This document shows, in pieces, positions 23,901-38,500 of a stretch of 64,000 bases of DNA. Numbering within the stretch: position 1 is the stretch's first letter; every line of letters starts with the position of its first letter. Location of the stretch: contig OX104127.1 in assembly GCA_944470555.2 (NCBI GenBank), forward strand, positions 119,936,741-120,000,740. The letters run 5' to 3'. The translations under genes were made by a program, and so were the position numbers. This DNA comes from Heterobilharzia americana. Lineage: Eukaryota > Platyhelminthes > Trematoda > Strigeidida > Schistosomatidae. The notes beneath the pieces were generated by a model. The model did not search any database, had not been told where the DNA came from, and saw only the letters and a list, made by a program, of their open reading frames with translations.

Positions 23901-26900
23901 CCTTCAACTGATGGTTTACAGGGATTCAATGATTTCAAAAGAAGTTTTGGTTAAAGATTTACATCACCTGAAAAACGACTAAAGAGTACATGGCACTGAA
24001 CAACTGTCATACGCTAACTTGGAACAATGATGGTGCATAATGATCATGCTATTTCGCGAGTTGGTGAATAAAAGAAGATGAAAACTGTTAAATCCCAGCC
24101 CATTGGTTGGTTGGTGATATGTTCTCCATGAGAACTGTCATTTCTGGCCTCTGTCCCCTCATTAGACCTAGGGTATTATTATTATTTGTCCCTTGGGTTC
24201 CTAGTGGAACATACGGCTTCAGTAGCACGTCTCTACTGCAGTCTCCTTAACCTGGATCCACCACTGCCCACACCCTTTCATCACTTCTTCACACCATCTC
24301 CATGTCACCCACACCTCGGATCCCCAACTCGTCGTTTACCATTCGGACTCCACTCGAGGGCCTGGCTGGACGCATGATGTCTCCGAATGGTTTTCTCAGT
24401 ATATGTCCAATCCATTCCATCTCCACTTTCTTCTTCTGCATATTCGTTGGGTGATGGGTTCTTGGTTGGTTCGTTGCCAGCCAGAGTGAGTTCCTTGTTG
24501 CTTATTCTTTCTGGCCATCTGGTCTTCAGTATCGAGTGAGCGCAGGCGGCAGCTGTTGATATATGTGTGCAATCTGTTGGAAATGCTTTTTGTAGGACGT
24601 CGCCAAGTCTCTCAACCATATAGAAGCACTGACTTGATATTGGTGTTGAAAATCGGGATGCTGTTCACGCTTTATGGTGAGTGCAGTAGATCTCCATACT
24701 CATTGCTTTAGATTAATGCAGGAAGGCGTATCTTGCTACCTTTCCAATCCTGGCTTTGACGTCCTCATCTATGCACCTGTAGTTGAAACGATGCTGCGTT
24801 GCTTAGGTGGGTGAAAGAGGCAACTTCCTTTAGGTTTCTCCCGTTGATGGTGATTGATGCTTGTTGTTGACGCTGTTGTCGGTTAAGTATCTTCATCACC
24901 TCCGTCTTCCCTACATTCACTTGAAGTCCCGTTTTCGCTGCCTCTTCTGTCAATTTCTTGCTTTTTTCCTGTAAATCTTCGAGTTTGTGCGACAACACAT
25001 TAGACATAAATCATCATCAGCGAAATCCAAATGTTCTTCTGGAGTGTTCTCATCGGTACAGCCAGCGTATGGCCGTCTTCTCGCTCCTCACGGTTTGCTG
25101 AGTGATCTAGTCGACCACATTCAGGAAGATCATGAGTGATAGTAGGCAGTCTTGTCTTACTCCTGTCTTCACTTCAAAGGCATCACTTAGCTTTCGATTG
25201 TGAATCCCTTGATATGCGGCGTCTTCATATAGCTGTTGAATGAGGTTGATAAAGACTAGCGGCTCTTTGTAGTGTTGAAGCGACTGCCAAATTACTTCTC
25301 GGTCTACGCTGTCAAAGGCCTTTTCAAAGCCGATAAAGTCTGGGTAAGGTAGAGAGTTGACTGCCACTCTGCGCTTTTGGGGTACACCTCAGTAATCAAT
25401 AGTGGGGATTATTATCAGAATTTTTTGTTTAATGTTAAACTAAGTATCTTTTGGTTGTTCATGTCTTAATTGAAGATGTCGTCACATTGTCGAGAAGGAC
25501 TCCTAGAAGGAGTTGGTTGGAATAATCTAGATTTACATTTCAGTCAACTGTATCTGTTTATCCTCTGTGAAGAAACATATTTGTCAGTATGCAGGGAACA
25601 TGATACTCAGACAGTTGACAGTCAACATAAACTGGGTTCATTTTTAAAACTGGTTAACATCAGTCTGACATAACCTCGATGATTTTTGAATCTGTCAAGC
25701 AATACTTATCTAGACAGTCGAATCAAGACTAGTCAATTTTAAAGTTTCTATCATCAAAGTCACCATCATATAAACAGCCTAGAATAATCAGTGGTCAAGT
25801 ACCTTCAACTCTTTTGAATTATGAGTTTAACTATAATTTCTATCAGGATTCGTGTTCATGTGAGTTATCTTTAGGTAGAATTATTACTTACATATTAATG
25901 ATAGATAGTGGCTAGTAGTGGGGAATCCAGGGAGGTAGATACATCCAACTGATGAAGGCGAAAAAGGAAGAAACGCACGTCAAGCTAGATTCAACTACTA
26001 GCCACTTTTCATCATGAATATATATAACTCAAACACAGGCAATATTGAGACAACCACATGAAAGCCCGTATATCAATAGAGGCTCATCAATTCGATCTAT
26101 TCAATGACAAGATAATACAAGCAACAACATTAGAACCAATTAACTGGAATATTTACTTCAAACACATTAAGTACATCATCAACTACAAAGTTATCGACAG
26201 AAATCAATAGACGCATCACCCTACCATACATAAAGAATATATCAGAAATCACAAGATTACTGAGACCACTTGGAATTGCTGTGGCTTATAAACCAACAAA
26301 TTCCCTACAAACACAATTATGCAGATCAGAGGATGCGATAACCAAAGAAGACAAACCGAATATCATTTACAAAATCAACTGCAATAACTGTAGTCAACAT
26401 TACATTGGACAAAGTGGTCGCCCTCTTCGCCTTCGTCTACATGAACACCAGTTGGCTACTAAATGTCACGACATTTCATAACTCATTTCAATGCATGTGA
26501 ATAATTATGGACATGAATTCAATTTCGACAATGTAGAAATCTTGGACGGAGAGAGGAAACACAGAGAGTATCAGAGAATTGCTAGAAGATGTATAGATAT
26601 AGACCCAATTTATTAACCGATAATCAATCCAAATCAATATAAAGCCAGGCATTACTGCGTAACCGTCCAACTTGCCACACCACACCTCATCTCATCTCAT
26701 CTCGTCTCATATCACCACATCAAGTAAAAACACAGTCAAGTGGAAGATGAAAATAACAAAATTCAGTCAAAACAAATATAAACCACTCAATCAAAGAGAG
26801 GAAGAATGAGAAAATAGTGAGATTCGAGATAGAGTCGTTAACATGAGGATAATGTGTGTATACATCTACACCACTAACATCACTTCTCAGCCATATCCCC

Positions 26901-29900
26901 TAGAGTCTCCAACCACTCGTTCCTCTTGTCCAGCGGACCCCAGCTACCCACTCTGCATCACCACACATGGCTCAAACAAACAGGTACACATTTCATACAT
27001 TAGTGTTATGTTGTAGTCTGGCCACCTCGAGCCTCTCTCCACCCTCAACCTACTTCGACCAACATTGTGTGATGAGGCAATCGGTGACTAGGCATACACA
27101 ACACGTGTCGGAGTCAACCATCTCAATGGATGAAGGTTCACAACCTGATCAACTGATTTACCTCTTCTCCCTCTAACTCTACACCTGACTTCTGCATTAC
27201 TCACGTGGTGATACCACGGCCGGTATCCGGTGTGTTGTTATGTAAGCTTTATGTAGCGTGACTGATGTTAGTAGTCATTACTTCAAACAAATAGTGTGTG
27301 AAATGAGCATTTAATGAAGCCGAAAAATGTGAAGTTCCTAATGTGTTTATGAAACAGAAAGACGCATGTTACACGTTCAAGTCCTCATTTCTATTCTGAA
27401 TCGAGAAGATATGCGTGTTGTTGAGATGTGTCAGAAGAAGAGGAAGTACTCGTCTAGTGTTGCCTGACTGGTATTGTCTCTTCTATTGTTGTCATTTAGT
27501 GTCTTAAAGCCTACTGTGTTGCTTATTTCCCATCCTTGATATAATAAATTTTCCAATCATAACTTTTGTTGTTTAATTTCCTCTTTCATTTGAAATTCTA
27601 CTTTTCAGTTTCACCATTTCTGAGTACATATGCTGCGCGCTATATCTTGGAATGTGCTGGTGGTTTATTTTGTCATCTACTCCATCAAGAATTGACCACT
27701 CTGAATGGTAGTCATTCAAATCAGTTAGAACATGAGAAGGTCAAGTCAACAGTTGGTAAAAATGGGACATGTCACTCAGAACTATTAGATGTCAGTAAAG
27801 ATGGTAATAATATTCAGGTTGCTTGGAAAAAACCTGTGAAAGGAGTGCGTGAAATGTGTGATGTCTGCGAAACTACGATGTTCAATACACACTGGGTTTG
27901 TGGTAAATGTGGTTACTCTGTATGTACAGATTGTTTAAATGAATCTGGGATCTCCAATCCTCTGACCAGTGGAGATACCAAAGAGAATGGAAAGCTCAAT
28001 GAGAATAGTACATCAGAAAAAGCAAAAACCAAATATTCACGAGGTTAGTACTCTTGATGTGTTTGCGTATCGATGAAAAGATATGCCTAAGATTAATTTT
28101 TTTGATAAACGTGGTAGTCGTACAATAACTCATCAATTCCATGTAAATTTATATAGCAGATTATCCCTTACATATCTGTTTCAATTATGCTATCCAGATA
28201 CTAACAACTGAGCAGGTAATGCAACTTTTGATCCACTTAATTACTTATTGAAAGTTGACTAAGTTATAACTTAAAGTATTTCTTAGCATTTCATTGTAGT
28301 ATCATCAAAGATGGCTCATTTCCATACACGGTAACTCATGGTTTTCTGCTAGGAAAGAATATGAATTTAAGAAGTGGAGAGAACAAAACGGTGATGTTTA
28401 GTTTCTTTCTATCTGTCTGTGGGTGTGATCCATCGAACATTACCGATTATCATACTGATTCCAAATCAGTAAAGCTTAGGGACTTCATCAATAACCAGAT
28501 ATCATCTTGACTTTTTTGTGTGATTATGAAAAGCATTTCCAACAAACTGGAGACATATATCAATAGCTGCCATCTACGCTCAATCGATACTCACACTGAA
28601 GATGGAGATAAGATGGCCAGAATAATAAGAATAAGCAACAAGGAACTCACTGTGGCCTGACAACGAATCAACCAAGAACTCATTGCCCAACAAATAAGCA
28701 GAAGAAGAAAGTGGAGATGGATTGGATTGGACATACACTGAGAAAACCATTCGGAGACATTAAGCATCAGGTCAGGTCGGTCCTTCGAGTAGAAGCCAAA
28801 TGGGAAGCGAGGAGTTGGTCATCCTAGCTGAGTGTGACATGGAATAGATGGTGTGAGGATGAAATGAAATGGTATGGGCAGTGGTGGAGCCAGGTTAAAG
28901 AAACTGCAGAGAAGAGAGGGAAATGGAGACGTGCTACTGAAGCCGTATGCTGTTCAATTAGTGATTGTCCTAAGTATTGTATGAGATGCCTTCTGTGGTC
29001 ATCTTATTACTAAATTACTCTTTTAATTAAGTTTAATCGAAAATTTAAGAAGTATCCACTTCACTAACCTTCCACAGATTCGTACAGTAGACTCATTGGT
29101 TGAAAGTCATCTTAAACCAACAAACCAAAATTAGGTACTCCTATTGTGATCTATATAATCTAGAAATTAAGCTGTTGAAGTAACTAAATGATTGGTAGTT
29201 ACATCAGTGGCGGGGTTTTTTCGAAGTGAAAAAATCGCCATTATAGCTCTAACGAATTATATGACTGATTGTCAGTGGAAGGATTACTTTTTTGGAGGAT
29301 TAAGAGTCAATTTCTGAAAATCACCTTGCTTTTATATAGTTACTGTTTTATCTCTCGAGTTCTTGTGTGTCTACATGATGAATGATAGAAAACTGCATTG
29401 TTTGGTCACTGGAAAGTAACTATTTTCTCGTTTTCTAGTCTAGCAATCATTTTATAACGACTTCACCAGGCTAGACAACTCAGCTTCACTGATCACTTTG
29501 AGTCATGTTAGATGTGGTCAGAGGGGATCAGTAGGAAGCTCTTTTTCTTTGTCTAGGTTTGGTGCCAACATAATTAGACAAGTTCCAAACGTGAAATCCC
29601 CTACGATTAATGAACCCAATAATTCGGACAGAGATTTTTGTCCACAGCCAATCAGGTTGCGGTATTTTGGCTGGGAAAACCGTTTTTCATAGAATAGAGA
29701 AACTTGATTAGTTGTTACATCAATTACTAGGGTGGGCTTTAAAGTCGCTGCCGCTAATCATCAGACTTTAGTGTTCAGTGTTTCTTCAATGAGAAGATAC
29801 AGTCTTACACAACTGTTCCATTGATACTATCTGGAGGTTTATTAATTGATTTTTAGTTGAAATTCATCCTGAACTGATATCAGTTGGAGGAAGATTCGAA

Positions 29901-32474
29901 ATTTGAGGGCACTGGACAGCTGTTTCCTCTTACTAGTATATGAGTCGTCACCAATGCTCACCCATGACTCCGTCCCACCAGGGATCGAACCCAGGACATT
30001 CAGTTTCCATGGCCAACACGTTACCATTGAGTCAGTGGGTGAGAATCCAGTGATCCACATTCCGTACTTACGTCAGTTCATGATATAGCGCAACCTCGAT
30101 CCACTGTCGTCATTGAGTAGTTGTCCTCATATTCGACTCCATTCATATCTCAAAGCTAGTTACCAATGAGCGCTAGATAGTTATTATGACAGATATTGTC
30201 TATAGAATTTTATAGTTGTCACTCTGAGTGTGGGAATGGATCGTTTTGAACCGAATTTCATGCATCCAAAAAGGATAATGGATACCTGACAAAGAAATGC
30301 GGAGGTAGGGAGAACCCTTTTACATAGTTAAATCAAAATACTACACTACAAATACACTGACAATTGTTGTGAGTTGTGTTAGTTTGAGTTTCGCAAGTGA
30401 TTCTGACGGTAAAGTGAACACTAATCTCCTGATCTCTTGAATTGTACATCATTTTGGATCTTATTGTTTACCAGAAGTTTTATTCATGTGTACACAGACG
30501 TTGACCCGATCACAGGTGAATTTTCTTTAGATCTAGAATATGCAGATGACATAGTTCTGTTAGGTGAAGACGCTGACAAGATGCAGAGTCTTCTGAACAC
30601 TTTGAGTGGGAATTTGAAATGTTTGGGATGCGATTTTCACCACCCAAATGCAAATTTTTGCTCCAGGACTGGTCTTCAGCGGTACCGCGGCTAACAATAG
30701 AGAGTGAAGTGGTTGAGTGTGTTGACCACTTCACTTACCTGGGAAGTAGGATCAACCCCAGTGGGTTAGTTGCCGATGAGATTTCTGCACGGATACAAAA
30801 GGCTCGATTGGCTTTTGCCAATTTGCGCCACCTATGGCGCTGCCGTGATATTCGTTTGTCTATTAAGGGTCGCGTGTACTGCACAGCAGTCCGCTCTGTT
30901 CTACTATATGGCTGTGAAATATGGCCATTGAAAGTGGAGGATACAAAAAGGCTTCAGGTGTTTGACCACCGTTGCCTTCGTAATATAGGACGTATTCCGT
31001 GGTGTCACCACGTGAGTAATGCAGAAGTTAGGTGTAGAGTTTTGGGGAGAAGAGGTAAGTCAGTTGACGAGGTTGTGAACCTTCATCGACTGAGATGGTT
31101 GGGACACGTACTACGTATGCCTAGTCACCGATTGTCTCGTCACACAATGTTGGCTGAGGTGGGTTCAGGCTGGAAAAAGGCCCGAGGTGGCCAGACTAAA
31201 ACATGGCACCAATGTATGAAGTCTCTGACTGTTGGTTTAAGCCATGTAGGACGATGCAGACTAGGTGGTTGGGGTCCACGGGACAAGAGGAACCAGTGGT
31301 TGGAGACCCTAGGTGATCACATGGCTCAGAACCGAAGTCAGTGGCGCAGATGTATACACACATTATCCTCATCTTAACAACGCTATACCGAATCTCACCA
31401 TTTTGTCACTCCTCTTTCCTTTCTTCTCGTACTTTATATTTCTTTTGACTGCATTCACTTATCTTCATCCTTCACCTCACTACCTTTTAACTTGATGTGC
31501 TGATATGAGGTGTGGCAACTCGGACCGTTACGCAGTAATGCCTGAATTGAGCGTATACAACCAAATTATTAAAGATTAACTAGATTTGACTAGAAATGAG
31601 ATCATATCTTATGATGTTTAGTGTATAGTTTCTACCAGAAATCCTGTTGAACACTACAGCCTTGTAAAATATCAATTTGGCCAATGAAATTTATAGGACA
31701 TTTTCATCAAATTGTTATTTCATGATAAAGTTTAAAGGGTTGATTTAGATAGATAGTTTTTAATGAATAATTTGAAAGTGTATATAAATAATTTCATTGT
31801 AATTTTTAGGTCGTGGAGGTCCATTTGGTTGGGCATCATGTACTACAACACGTCAATATCATGATCCAAATAAACTTCTATTAACATCTTTACTACCATC
31901 TGGTATTATAGGCAAATTAATTCATCGATTACATCGTATAGCTAATTATTATCAAATTAATTTAGGTTGTCATTGTTCTTCAACTAGAATATATAATGAT
32001 AATTTTTCTATGTTGAAAACAATTAAATCATTGGATAATAGACAGCATATTGATCAAAATTCACTTAATTTATTAGCTGATATAGCTTTAAAAACAGATG
32101 AATTAAACACTAATGATACACATGTTACTCATTTTATTGATCCAATGATAGACTCATCTATTCCTATTGTTACAAATAATGATATTAAATTATTCGATAG
32201 TAAACAAATAAAAAAATTTCCATCACATAATTGGATTCATTCTAGAAGTTATAGTATTAAAAAAGTCTGTCAAAATGTTAATAATTTAACCAATACTACT
32301 ACTAATAATAATAATAATAGTAGTATTCATGATGAGGTAAATACTAAAAATTTTCAAACAAAAGAAATGAATCATCAGTATCCTGTTGTTCTACGTTTAC
32401 ATTGTCCTGATTCACCTGGAGTTATATTAGCATTTCAAGTGAGTTTTCTTCTCCTATTATTGTTATTTCAATTG

Positions 32475-32567
<93 letters not shown>

Positions 32568-35500
32568 TCACTCAGGGGTCTCCTGGTTTCCAATAATAGA
32601 TTTGTTAATCTCTTTCTGTTTATCACAATCACATAAAAGCTGGTTGAATGAATTATGCGATTATTCACTACTCATTGATTAATCTTTCCCTGCATTACCA
32701 ACTAAGTTGATAATAATACCAATAGGTGTTTATTGATGAAATTCACTGGGGGGGAGGGGTCATTGTATACTGTAAATTGACCACTGAGGATTGAACTGAG
32801 GACCTGCTTGACCATACAAATTATGATTTATCATTAGAGCTTCGGGATATCCATCTCGAAGGATGTCACTAATGAACACTATGAAGAGTTGCACACTAAG
32901 ACGAAACAGTTGTACAATGCATCCAGGTTTTCAATGATTCTTTAGTTGATATCATGTCTTAAAAATAAAACCCTCATTGACCTCAAAAATATAGTGTTAA
33001 TTAAATAACTTTACAAAATACGAGCTATTCAATTCTTACACACTGTCTTCCATGTGAAAATCAACTTTCAGCGCTCGTTCGCATATGGTTACACTAAGTC
33101 GTCATCAACCGTTTTCTGATTTTTCTATGGTTGGTAAACTGGATATCAGTTTAGAGTGAAAGGTATTGATAAAAGGATATCAGTTGAGGAAGGATTGAAA
33201 ATCTGAGAGAACTGGATGGCTGTTTCGTCCTAGCAGGGGACTCATCAGCAGTACACACCCACGACTTGGACCTTAAGGTTTCACGGCGAACGCGTTAACC
33301 ATTCAGCCACTGGGTCAGTTTCCAACTTCTGTTAATTCACGACATAGTGTTAGTATCACATAAAGATCTTCAGTTAGCATCCGCTTCACTTACGACTGTT
33401 TGACCCCACAGAGGGCGTACTGCTGAGGAGTCCTATACTAGGATGAAACAGCTGTCCAGTACTTCCAGATTTTCAGTGGTTCCCCAACTGATGTCAGTTC
33501 ATGATAAATACTATTTCTAAATTAAAAATCCTCATTCATCTCAATAAAAAGATTTTTAAAATTTTACTTCTAGATGAACAGCTGATAAACTTTTCTTAGA
33601 AAGAAACGAATACTTTAGACTTTACAATTTAATATTATGCTAACTTACTTGGTTTTGGTTAGCAGAGGAATCCAGGGCACGCGTTTCGTCCTGTTTGAGG
33701 CTCATCACTCGGAGGTACATCCACTTGAGGAGTCCCAAATAGGACGAAATGCGCTTCCTGGATGCATCTGCTAACCACCACCAAGTAGATTAGCATCATA
33801 GATACTCAAGCAATATCGAGATATCTGTATAGGTGCTCATATGCCAATAGAGGTCGAACAATTCGATTCAGTAAAACAATAGAGAATTAAAAGCATATTG
33901 ACAAATAGTAATTATTACAGTCCGATATGCATAAAACAAAGCGAATTTGTTTTCATTTGCTTGAAATCAACGGATTTGTATTGTTTTACGCTATTTTCTG
34001 CAGAAATATGTTTCGTCTACCTAGTTTATTGTTTCGTAACACACACACGCACACACACACACACACACAAGGACACGTGCATATATACTAATCGATAAAT
34101 GGATGGGCAGGTAGACGTGAAAGATCATTATGAACACAAAAGCATTCCGGCTAAACATCATTTCAAGTCACGTGACAGTTGTTATCTTTGATGTTATCTA
34201 AGTATAATAGACGTATACAAAAAATTGATTACTTGATTGACCGTTTAATCATGTGATTTGACAACACGTTCAACATTTTAGTGAATACTGTCCTAATCAG
34301 TCTATAAAGTGATAAGGTATAGGTGTGCTATGAAAACGGATAATGTTATGAAACGTTAGTAAGTAGGGCACGATTTCAACCGGTTACTTATAGATTGCTT
34401 ATCAAGTGTCTGAATCAATAAAAGTTATATTTGAAGAGGTCAGTAGATGTTAGTAATTGTCAACTGCTTGGAATTATGATCAGATTCTGGAGTTTTTGGT
34501 CAGTAGACTTGTTGGCATTACTTGTGACTAGTATTTCGTATTACATTAATGATTTCAAGTTGTTATTCATCGAAGACTGACATCAGTTGGAGGAACAAAG
34601 GAAACCTAGGAGCACTGGACAGCTGTTTCTTCCTAGTATGGGACTCCTCAGCAGTGCGCACCCACCACCCCACCAGCAGGGATCGAAGCCGCCACCTTCA
34701 GGTTCCGCGACCAGCGCGTTACCATTGAGCCACTGGGTCACAATCCAGTGGTCCATATTTCCAACTTCTGTTAGCTCACGATATAGCGCAAACCGCCACC
34801 AAATGTCATCGTTGAGTATCTGTCCTCACGACCATCAGGCTTTGACTCCACCGGTCACGTCTTCTCATTGGAACTTCGGGAATACTTCTCGAAGCTAGTC
34901 ACCAATGAGCATCAGTTCAATTAAATTTTTGAGGGGGTTGTGGAGATTTGGAAATATTTCAAGTTGTTATTCATCGAAGACTGACATCAGTTTTCAGTAC
35001 AGTGGAAATTTGATCTTGTTTTCAGAGTGTCAACAGAAGGAATGTTGAGATAGTATACCCTAGTGTGGATCTCCTGTGATTGCCTTACTTTAGAATTACT
35101 TACATTGTGGTTCCACCGGATGTAAGTAACCCTGTGGAGGCAATAGTGATGGAGTTTTCGGACATCCTCAGTTGGGAGATGCTGGGTTTTACAGGTGTAT
35201 AGCAGAAATGTCCACACTGAATTAGTGTTTACCCAGCCCTTTACGTCATAACAGCGCCGAAGGTACCCTAGATTAGTATACATCGCTTTGGTTTTAGGTA
35301 TATAGTAGGAAATATCATCAGCCACATCTCTTCCACGATATTCAGTAGACTAACCAGGTACATACACTTTTCGATAACTTCCAACGGTTCACCATCAAAA
35401 GTATAGGTTTCTGCCAACCTTATAGTACTTTGTATTTCAGTGGTGCAAAGCATATCTTATACCTACGGACAGTGATCACCAACTGACTAAGTGAGATTTA

Positions 35501-38500
35501 AATAGCCTATATATTGTTGCACAGTAAAACGATATCGTCTGCATACTGAAGGTTCAAAAGTTTAGTTGTATCAATAGATCCAACCAGTTTACTTATGTCG
35601 GATGGAAATACTGATGACTGCCAAAACTCAGAGTGGACTTGATACACACCAGAGCGTGACCAGTATCAAAGCAACTGTTCCAGAAAAAATGACAGTCCTG
35701 GATGCACCCATACTCTCGGTAGCTGATAGCAGTATAGTCCATGTGATCCCAGGCTAGAGTGATAAAGGGAAGATGGCCAGTAGCACAACAGAAATTGGAG
35801 CTGGCTAGAGACAGGTTATGATCTACTGGAAGATGCAGATGACGTCCCTGATTACCTTACTTGTAACCGACCAATCCTCATTGGCCACTTAAACGATCCT
35901 CCTCTGAACCTAGCCGCCCGACCTGTGTATTTAAGTCTTCAGGTAGGACTAAGATATCTGTCGAGTGCATCTGGTAGGGACCATTTATTTAGTGGTAAGA
36001 ACCATCCTCAAGTACATCTAGACTAGAGTCAGATGGAGGACAGATAGAGATACTAAAGATCCATCCTTCCCCTCACCAGTCACTTTTCTTTCTAATGAAA
36101 CATCCTACCCCAACGGCGCTGACTGTTAATGAAGATCCAGTGGAATGGTGCGACTTCGACCTTGGAGCTTAGTGTAATACCAATACGAGTAAAGCTGGTT
36201 GTTGATGGCATACGTTCTCCGAATAAGCACCATGTGAATACACTTTTCAGTCGATAGACCGGGAAGTTATTCTAAGTATTCCACTAGGATCTTGTGTAGA
36301 TGTGTGTCTAATTTGCAGCAGTCATCAATAAAGAGACTTTCCAGAGTCTTAACCAAATCTGTCTATTGTCATATCTGCATCAACTTTTGAATGTTAAGGG
36401 TAGCTGGCTCAATCAGTGAATATAGTTTCCGAGTAGTTACATCAGATATCTCATTGAAGTATAACTTTCTGGAGGTAATTGTTTGGCGATTCAAGACTAT
36501 GCAGAAACACTAGAGTTTCCATCGGTGATGAGCAACACTGAGTGAAACAAAGATACATATGAAGATGAAATAGAAAATGATGACGGAAGGACAGTATAGT
36601 TCAGATGTAATTGATTGAGCAGAAAGTTCGTTAAATCGTGAACTCCAATTGATGCAGGAAGATTTGATGAACACCCAACAGCAGTCTTCATTGTTTGTGC
36701 TGATTCATGAATTGTATATGGGGTGTGATGCTGTTTGGATGCATAGACTGAAGCAGATGGTAGCCCTAGGAGATTACTCCTTAAGCCTTTAACCTGACGT
36801 TTGATCCACAAGGCAGCAAAGCAACGTGAGATGTTGCACTTTATTGGCTGCTGGTGACAAAGGTAGGTTCATACGCTAGTATTTATACTAGGTGATGATT
36901 GAAAGTGAGATGAAAATTTAGATCACGGCCGGATTCGAACCAACGACCACCGGGTTTCCGGCCCGAAATCCTGACTAGGCAGTCAATATGAATACGATCA
37001 AGCGGTAGTAACGCGTCACGAATTCATATGTTAGTAGAACAAAATCCACCTTGATGATTGAAGTGAAATAAAAATGTAGTCAGCAGTTGGACGAGTCGTA
37101 GCTCAGTTGGTAGAGCCTCAGGCGGGAAACCGAAAGGTCGCTGGTTCGAATCCTGCTGGGGTCCTAATTTTCACTTCACCTTCAATCATCATCCTGTACC
37201 AAGACTAGTCTGCCAAACCATGAGTACTCAGCTAGTCAAATGACAATCATACACTAGTCCTCCGTTCTGGATTATAGGACCCACGTTCCGCACGAGCTAG
37301 AAGCCAGGTGTTTTCAACTCCCCTTGGTATACTTTCCGTGTACACTAATCCGCTTATACTGTTGAATATCCGCTTTTCACCTTCAACGAAGTTTTACACT
37401 GGTTTTGTCTATCGATCTGCATGTTCTTAGCAATTCTGCTGAGGTGTTCAGTTCCCCCCTGTGACAATGACCTGCACTCATCAGTAGTGCACCATGCGGA
37501 AATATCAGACGAGATGGCTATTTGTTGAAACATTGAAATGTGTACACAAGTTAGCATTTCATAAGTAGTATGTATATAACGTTGGTATATACTTTGATAT
37601 AGTGGCTAACAGTAATTCAAGTGAATACTTGAATGAATAAACAATATTCTGCTTCATTTTTTGTATAAACAAATCTTTATTGATTCATAATAAATTTTTC
37701 AATAGTTTTACTTTTAGTATTCCTGATTTTTCATTCATGCATACCAAATTTACTGGAAAAAAAACAAACAAGCATATATCACCTGTTGAATGAGAAGTTT
37801 TGGAAATTGCGCTCGCAGACACTTAGTTATCATCTATCTAATCATGTCCAATTACGTGCGTAGGCACGCGCGCTCACACATACATACATACACACACGCA
37901 TAGATGTATGCGAACATGCATAAACGTGTTGGCCTAACCATTGTCTGATAATCACTGATGGTTGTCAGCCCGGCAAGATGTCTTCTATTTGACCTTGAAA
38001 AAAAAACAGTGGAAACAGTTTCAAAACTGGTTAAAATGAACAAGAATTTTTTATTTTAAAGAAATATAAATAGTATAATTTAGGGTTTTTACGCATCGAT
38101 TCGTTGTATATACTTTAAAAAAAAGCTGGTTTCTATTCAGAACTGGTTTTTAAATTTATCAGTCTGATATTTGTATTTCCTAATCATGGTGAATATTAAA
38201 CAAGACAACGTTGTTCAAACAACAGACTTCTCTAGCATGCACTAAGATTAGCGAGTGTTGTATACTTTCGGTCTGTCCGTGTTGAAGCAGACGTTAACAG
38301 TTATGATTAAGTAGTTAACATTTCGATGGTGTCGTGTTCTCTAACCTGGATGGTTTAATCGTGAGGCTTTCATTGTCATCCTAGATATCATCAACGGGAT
38401 AAACCTCAGCAAGAAGTGAGCTATAGGGTTTTTTTCTCACAATTTATTTAGTAACTTGTCCCGGTGACCTTGTGTGATTGGTTGTTTCTGCCAAGGTATT

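Noticed and set aside
24305..25367. A series of minus ORFs as an independent host gene
   Set aside because: All match consecutive blocks of an RTE-like reverse transcriptase with a TAA-type 3' tail; it is a dead LINE-A.
37087..37163. Possible genuine tRNA gene
   Set aside because: The D and T arms are excellent, but the anticodon arm is irregular with no T33, and the sequence is one member of a dispersed repeat family with shared non-tRNA flanks.
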